DNA from: Pseudomonas sp. BGr12
GTDB taxonomy: Bacteria; Pseudomonadota; Gammaproteobacteria; Pseudomonadales; Pseudomonadaceae
NCBI RefSeq assembly: GCF_030272895.1
Contig: NZ_JALRNF010000049.1
Span: 1 to 38,223, forward strand
DNA length: 38,223 nt
Direction of reading: 5' to 3'
Shown: piece after piece, positions 33,482 to 38,223 of the stretch
Layout of the letters: every line of letters begins with the position of its first letter
Position numbering within the stretch: the stretch's first letter is position 1
The notes under the pieces: model-generated
Told to the model about the DNA's origin: nothing
The model's database searches: none
Seen by the model: the letters and a program-made list of their open reading frames with translations, nothing else
Program-made: the position numbers and the translations under genes

Positions 33482-34772
33482 TCACGCTTCACCATAGAAG
33501 CACCAACGGATCGTTTCTTCGTTTGTCGTAACCCTGTCAGAAAGCGGCCAAAGGCGTCGGTGGCTACGCTGAACCACCAGCTTGGGCATCGACTCGCCTT
33601 GTTTGAACAGGCGAATGCCACCATCGCTGGCGGAAGCTGCATACCCGAATGTCAGACCAACAGCTTCCCAGTAGCCGCTCTGTGGACAGGCTTGGCCGCT
33701 GTTGCACATTAGAGGGACCCCCGTGGCCTTGATGAAATGGGGGGAGGCAGGCAACGGCCGACCGGTGGCGGGGTCGAGTTGTTTTTCGTTGGCCAGTTTG
33801 CGGATCAGGGCCTCGTCGGGCTTTGGTGGCGGGACGTTGGCCAGGCGCTCTTCCAGCCATTGCAGCTTGCCGTCCCAGGGCGGCAGCTTGGCCGGAGGCA
33901 GGGGAACGATTTCGTTGATTTCGGGGACTTTGGGGTCGGCGTAGGAGTAGTTGGCGAGGATGCGCCAGATTTTTTTGTAGCGGTCGGCGCGCTCAAGATC
34001 CTCTTGTTGGCCGAAGTAGTGCAGATCATCTGACGGATCCGGTCCGCGAAAACCGTCGTCCAAGTAGCCGGCAGCACTTTCGTCGCCTGCGGCTACACCC
34101 ATTTGTAATACTTCCAGAGCCTCTTGAAAATTGCCCTTTGTCTGCAAGTTCACAGCTAGTGCTACAGCCGCTTTACCATGCCCTTGTTCTGCTGCACAAC
34201 GGCGCATCTGACGAGCAATGTCCGGAGCTATACGGACTGGAGCCAATTTTTCGGCAACATTATATTGCGCTTGTGCGTTCCCCTCATCAGCTGCCTTTCG
34301 AAAGTAACGCAGAGCCATTTCCGAGTCCTGCTTTAATCCGGCGGAGCCTTGTTGTAGAAAGTACGCTACAAATAGGTAACCGGTGGCCACGTTTGCACCG
34401 ATCAGTTGCTCGCTCAAGCGTAACTGCTCTTTACCCCGCACCTGGAAGTGGCCGCGCATGGCGCCATTTTGTAAATTGATATTGGCCTTGTAATGATAAT
34501 GTTCAGTAGCAATGCGATACAGCCGCTCTATCTCAGCGTCGACGCTTTTTTCCTGCTTGAGCTGATTGTTTTTTTTGCAGCCAGCGTGCATGCTGGAATA
34601 GAATGTCGGCCTCATTTGGGGGGGGGATTTGCTCGTGTTTGCAGGTAAATGACAGTTTTGTTTTAATCTCAGTAAGCGGATCCATCACAGCGCCTTTCTT
34701 CGAGTGGGTTAAATCAAGGCCGGCATCACAGGCAGCCAACAGTAAAAATGAACACAATGGAATCCAACGCAT
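33482..34772 (-). pseudogene. Sel1-repeat lipoprotein, likely Tle5 immunity protein, frameshifted
   Basis: The N-terminal part (34772 to about 34570) reads MRWIPLCSFLLLAAC (lipobox, Cys15) to ADILFQHARWLQKK, and then the frame runs out into a 79-residue product. The remainder continues in another frame from KNNQLKQEKS through Sel1-like repeats to the stop at 33482. The break is at an A8 tract (T8 at 34569-34576 on the plus strand). The paralogue has 7 nt there (TTCTTTT), so one extra base explains it. Corrected, the protein has 429 residues, with about 75 C-terminal residues (from GVPLMCNSGQACPQSGYW) that the intact copy lacks. It may be a true mutation, a phase-variable tract or a sequencing error. 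Its start codon overlaps the PLD stop by one base (TGATG). Confidence 0.8.
34569..34576 (-). other. A8 homopolymer at the frameshift
   Basis: Eight T on the plus strand (eight A in the message) fall in the codons for Gln-Lys-Lys-Asn. In the paralogue the same place reads TTCTTTT, with a C interrupting the run. A run of this length is prone to slippage in replication and transcription, so some full-length protein could still be made. Confidence 0.7.
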
Positions 34773-36673
34773 CAGTCGAGGTTCTTCAGGATTGCTTCGT
34801 TGTAAATGAATTCAATCAAAGGGGCGTAAGGTGAAAATTCTTCCTTTTTATAGTCCTTATTTTTATTGATTATTACCTGCCACTCTTTGAATGCCTCTGC
34901 CGGATCATCCTGTGCTCCCTTATTATCGGTATGCAACCTCCACAACTCCCGCCGCAACGCCTGAGTCTCACTCGCCCACTCATGGGCAATATTCAACTCA
35001 CTATCGACCAGCATGCTGCGCTCATTGATATTGGCCGAGCCGAGGGTGGTGAACACATCGTTGACGATCATCAACTTGGAGTGGATGTACACCGGCATCC
35101 AGGGTTTTCCGGCGGGCGAGTCGGGGGCGACCAGGGAGCACACATGGATCTTCAGGCCAGGGATCGGCTCCGGGGTGATGGTGCTTTCTTCGATTTCCCT
35201 GATCTTGTCCTTGAGGACGGCTTGCCGCCAACGACTATCGTCGAAACGTTGCTGCCGGGCGTCTTTGGCCTTGCCGCTCGCGTCACCACCACCTAGCGCA
35301 TCGGTGAGGCTCGTCAGGGTGATCAGGGCCTGCATTTCAAGCATCTCGGCCAGGGTCATTGCCTCTTTGTCTGCCTGGGCCTGCACCTGCTCGATGCGTC
35401 GCAATTTGGTGACCTGGGGCATGGTGTCGGCGCGACCGAGGCTTTCCAGCATGCGCTGGGTGTTCACCGTCCCTGCGCCAATGCCGTCGTCGGTGGCGTT
35501 GGTAATCACGAACAGGTGCAAGGCGCCGTGCAGGCCGGGATCGCGTCCTGCGCGGGTCTGGACGGCGGCCGCTTGCTTGATCGCCTCGGCCAGGGGCGGC
35601 CAGCGAAAGTACTGGTTCTCGATGTAGATGAACTGGGTCGCGTTGTTGATGGCCTTGAAGTGCAGTGCCTGGATATCGCACTTGCCGTCCTGTGGCTGGG
35701 TGCGGACCAGTTGCACGAGTTGCTCGGTGGCCCCGGGCATGCATTGAAGTTGCGGCCCGACTTGCCTGGCCTGGCGCAAGGCGAACAGGTCTTCGCCGGT
35801 CTCCTTGCGCCAGGCCGTGGCGAAGTTGTGGTGCAGGTGTTCGAGGATCGGCCCGCTGACCCGGCTGGAAATATCCTGGCGGGGCGTGTCGCCCCGTGGG
35901 CCTCGGTTGGGGGCAGGCTTGGCGTCTTCCGAGCGGTTCAGCGCTGAGTGATCGTCGGTGTCCCAGTACTCGTCAAGCATGTTGTGGCCCATGACGAAGC
36001 CGACAGCACTGTCCTCCAGCTCGTAGTCGACCAGCACAGCCTTTTGATGATGGGTCGGTGCGATGGTCATGGCGAAATTGGTGTCAAGGCTGAGCTGCGG
36101 ATCAAGGCTTTTGTAGCGTGCCTGGTAGGCAATTTCGGCCCGCTCGAAGAGGCTGAAGCCACGACCGACGAACACCGGAATGTTCCGCTCTGCACGAAGC
36201 GCTGCGGCCATGTTGTCGGGCATGGCGCAGAGGTTGAACCATTCGCGGTCATAGGCGTATTGCTCCTGTGTAGAGCGTTGCAACGCCCGATCCCAAAGGC
36301 GGAACGGTCCCTTGCCGGGCAGGTTGGCTTCGCCACCAATCCCGGCACTGTTGAACGGAAATTCCCAGCCGAGGATACGCACCGCCACCCCTTTGCGGGC
36401 TTTGGCCATCAGCAGTTCGCCAATGCAGGGGGCGCTGCCGTCCCTGATGAAGTACATCGATGGCTGGAAGCCCCAGCAGATGATGTCGATGGACTTTTTC
36501 GCCTGGGCAATGGCCTGGTGCACGGCCCTGAAGGCGACTTCGCCATTGATCAGGGGCTCAAAGGCCGCCGCCGCCGGAGGGTATTCGGTGTTGATCAAGT
36601 ACCAGGGCGATGAACACGTCGCCTGCTGGGTGTGCTGGAGTGCAAGTGGCACAACGATCTCGGGCTGACTCAT
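34772..36673 (-). CDS. T6SS phospholipase D effector (Tle5-type)
   Basis: A 633-residue PLD-superfamily enzyme with two HKD motifs. The first is HHQKAVLVD (His209, Lys211, Asp216) followed by GHNMLDEYWD. The second is YIHSKLMIVND (His531, Lys533) followed by GSANINERSML. In the second motif the usual first Asp is Asn538, with Asp539 next. No signal peptide is present, as expected for cargo delivered by VgrG. The family hydrolyses phosphatidyl-ethanolamine and related lipids in the target membrane (Tle5, PldA/PldB in P. aeruginosa). Its start overlaps the vgrG stop as ATGA (36670-36673), and its stop overlaps the immunity start by one base, so the three are coupled. Confidence 0.9.
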   Translation of the reverse strand: MSQPEIVVPLALQHTQQATCSSPWYLINTEYPPAAAAFEPLINGEVAFRAVHQAIAQAKKSIDIICWGFQPSMYFIRDGSAPCIGELLMAKARKGVAVRILGWEFPFNSAGIGGEANLPGKGPFRLWDRALQRSTQEQYAYDREWFNLCAMPDNMAAALRAERNIPVFVGRGFSLFERAEIAYQARYKSLDPQLSLDTNFAMTIAPTHHQKAVLVDYELEDSAVGFVMGHNMLDEYWDTDDHSALNRSEDAKPAPNRGPRGDTPRQDISSRVSGPILEHLHHNFATAWRKETGEDLFALRQARQVGPQLQCMPGATEQLVQLVRTQPQDGKCDIQALHFKAINNATQFIYIENQYFRWPPLAEAIKQAAAVQTRAGRDPGLHGALHLFVITNATDDGIGAGTVNTQRMLESLGRADTMPQVTKLRRIEQVQAQADKEAMTLAEMLEMQALITLTSLTDALGGGDASGKAKDARQQRFDDSRWRQAVLKDKIREIEESTITPEPIPGLKIHVCSLVAPDSPAGKPWMPVYIHSKLMIVNDVFTTLGSANINERSMLVDSELNIAHEWASETQALRRELWRLHTDNKGAQDDPAEAFKEWQVIINKNKDYKKEEFSPYAPLIEFIYNEAILKNLD

Positions 36674-38223
36674 TGTGTCTTTCCTTTTTTAGTCGCTGAA
36701 TTTTCCATAACTGCGGCATACAAGCCGCGGTGGTCCGTATGCGAGTCGGGTTGGCTCAACTCGGCATCGGGTTGCGAGGGATGGTTGTGTAACCCCTGAT
36801 TGGCCAGGTGCCCTTGCTCGACATTGCTGTACTCGTCCGGCACCGGTATGCGGAAGGTCACGCCATTGGCCATCTGCAAGTGGTAGTGACGGGTCACCAC
36901 CTGATGTTCGATCGACAGTTGCCCGCTGGCGTCCAGCACGCCTTTCTGCAATACGCCGCCGTCGGCGACGAGGGTGTAGGGCATGCCGGCCCAGGCCGCG
37001 TGTGGGGCATTGGGGGCCTGGGGGATGTTCAGCTTTACGCGTTGCGGCTGCACCTGGCGCTTGGGGTAGTCCGGGTGCGTGGCGGTCATGCTCGCCGGGC
37101 CGCTGTAGTCGAAGTGCGCCGACTTGACCGCGTAGTCGCCCGCCGTGCCCGATTCGATGCGGCCGGCATCGAGGGTGATGTAGCTGCCACCGGCATTGAG
37201 GGTGATCTTTTTCTTCGCCGTGAGGCGGATCTCGTCTTCGCTGCTGATGATCTCCAGGCCATGGCGGGCCAGCAGTTGCAGGCTGTCGTTCTGCGCCTGG
37301 ACACAGACCGGGCCCTGGTTGGCCACCAGCTTGATCCCCAGCTTGCGCACGAACAGGCTCAGGCCCTGGCCGACGCCGATGAACAGGCGCTTGACCACGC
37401 TGAGGTCGGCGGCGCCGCCGGCGTTGAGCATCAGGTTGTGCCGGGCCGCCAGTTGCAGGTGCGCGCCGCTGGTGAGGGCAATACCCTGTGGCGCGCTGAG
37501 CAGCAGCACCGAGGCCTTGAGCTCGTCGAGCTGCTCGCGCAGCAGGGCGATCTGCGCGGCCACGTCGGCCGGTTCGGCCTGGCTGGCCTGGGCATCGACG
37601 CTGAGCGCTTGCAGTTGCTCGCCGGCCTGTTGCAGCCGCTCCCGTGCCGCGTTCATTTCCAGCACCGGGCCCTGGGCCTTGGGCTGCTCGTCAGCACTGA
37701 TGAACAAGCCCTTGCCCGCCCGGAGCGCGCCCCAGCCATCGCTGCGCAGCTCAAAGCCTTCTCCGCGCTTCTGCTTATTGCCATCGACCAGGTGCCCGAG
37801 GTTCAACTGGCTCTTGCCACTGTGCTCGGTGCTGAGCTTGATGTGCTCCTGGCCCCGGGTGTCGTCCAGGCGCAGCTTGTTGTTGGCCGGGGTGCGCAGC
37901 ACGTTGCGCTTGTAGTTGCGCAGGCTGACGTGATCCGGGTGCTGGTCGTCGTGCAGGGCGTGGGCGATGTAGGGGCGGTCGGGGTCGCCCTGCTCGAAGG
38001 CCACCGCCACTTCGGTGCCGGCCAGCAGCGGCAGGTGCAGGCCGTGGGTGTCGCCGGCATAGGGCCGCGCCAGGCGCAGCCACAGGCTTTCCTCGCCGAG
38101 CCGCCAGCTGTCGCGGTCGAATAAAAAGCGCACTTTGTAGCGGCCCTGCAGGTCGATGTGGCCGTAAGGGTCGTTGGCCCGCGTGCTGCTGACCCGCGCC
38201 GGCACGGTGCCGGCGATCTGCGG
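36670..38223 (-). CDS. vgrG: VgrG T6SS spike protein (5' end outside window)
   Basis: The 517 visible C-terminal residues of a VgrG. First comes the gp5-like OB-fold (YGHIDLQGRYKVRFLFDRDS, LARPYAGDTHGLHLPLLAGTEVAV), then GDPDRPYIAHALHD and the NKLRLDDTRGQEHIKL region typical of VgrG. A coiled-coil-like stretch follows (LEMNAARERLQQAGEQLQAL...). After it comes a DUF2345 beta-prism (ISSEDEIRLTAKKKITLNAG), then a C-terminal extension of about 150 residues, including a transthyretin-like strand region (MPYTLVADGGVLQKGVLD) that in other VgrGs docks the effector. The frame is open to the end of the window. It immediately precedes and overlaps the PLD gene, so it is the probable carrier of that effector. 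Confidence 0.93.
   Translation of the reverse strand, partial: PQIAGTVPARVSSTRANDPYGHIDLQGRYKVRFLFDRDSWRLGEESLWLRLARPYAGDTHGLHLPLLAGTEVAVAFEQGDPDRPYIAHALHDDQHPDHVSLRNYKRNVLRTPANNKLRLDDTRGQEHIKLSTEHSGKSQLNLGHLVDGNKQKRGEGFELRSDGWGALRAGKGLFISADEQPKAQGPVLEMNAARERLQQAGEQLQALSVDAQASQAEPADVAAQIALLREQLDELKASVLLLSAPQGIALTSGAHLQLAARHNLMLNAGGAADLSVVKRLFIGVGQGLSLFVRKLGIKLVANQGPVCVQAQNDSLQLLARHGLEIISSEDEIRLTAKKKITLNAGGSYITLDAGRIESGTAGDYAVKSAHFDYSGPASMTATHPDYPKRQVQPQRVKLNIPQAPNAPHAAWAGMPYTLVADGGVLQKGVLDASGQLSIEHQVVTRHYHLQMANGVTFRIPVPDEYSNVEQGHLANQGLHNHPSQPDAELSQPDSHTDHRGLYAAVMENSATKKGKTQ

Noticed and set aside
36808..38124. A 438-codon frame opposite vgrG
   Set aside because: It is complementary to well-supported VgrG domains and has no recognisable family.

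Overview
The window looks like chromosome from a fluorescent Pseudomonas, most likely of the P. putida group. The base composition is GC-rich, intergenic gaps carry REP-type palindromes of the kind typical of that group (two families, GGGCTTGCCCCGCGAT and TGTGGGAGCTGGCGAAGCC), and the gene set is typical: a second argC, MocR, GlxA and LysR regulators, DUF2790, and a VgrG/Tle5 module. No rRNA, tRNA, CRISPR array or insertion sequence was found.

Layout. 0.1-2.1 kb: an NADH-dehydrogenase-like flavoprotein divergent from an Rrf2 regulator with three C-terminal-half cysteines. 2.2-5.7 kb: secreted SleB-like hydrolase, duplicated CAP-domain protein, SulP-STAS transporter, small tandem SH3-like protein. 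5.7-6.1 kb: a 142-bp REP unit repeated in tandem. 6.1-8.8 kb: argC-type reductase divergent from a LysR gene across a strong palindrome, then a GNAT protein. 9.0-12.4 kb: a tight three-gene operon of haem-oxygenase-like diiron oxidase, NPPY methyltransferase and YbdK/GCS2 carboxylate-amine ligase. This is the best candidate for an undescribed small-molecule pathway. 12.5-15.4 kb: tautomerase and atypical SDR, divergent LysR, GlxA regulator. 15.5-19.9 kb: SLAC1/TehA channel, Tat-exported dienelactone-hydrolase-like protein, a second atypical SDR, NmrA-like protein, secreted cupin. 19.9-21.05 kb: no credible gene. It holds two copies of a large fold-back repeat.

21.05-25.0 kb reads as an envelope-redox island: OmpR-type regulator, sensor kinase and MsrQ-like haem membrane protein on one strand, with DUF2790 and a membrane-anchored thioredoxin-like protein divergent from them. 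25.0-31.1 kb: MocR regulator, small secreted protein whose C-terminus is encoded by a REP, Lrp regulator and divergent EamA exporter, GlxA regulator, HD hydrolase, hypothetical protein.

31.2-38.2 kb is a type VI secretion effector module on the minus strand. In transcription order it holds vgrG (5' end outside the window), a phospholipase D effector of the Tle5 type, a Sel1-repeat lipoprotein immunity gene broken by a frameshift in an A8 tract, a second intact but 3'-truncated copy, and a DKNYY-like protein. The immunity genes are visibly less GC-rich than their surroundings. The 4-nt vgrG/PLD overlap and the 1-nt PLD/immunity overlap indicate coupled expression. All family names are from reading translated motifs. 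No database search was run.
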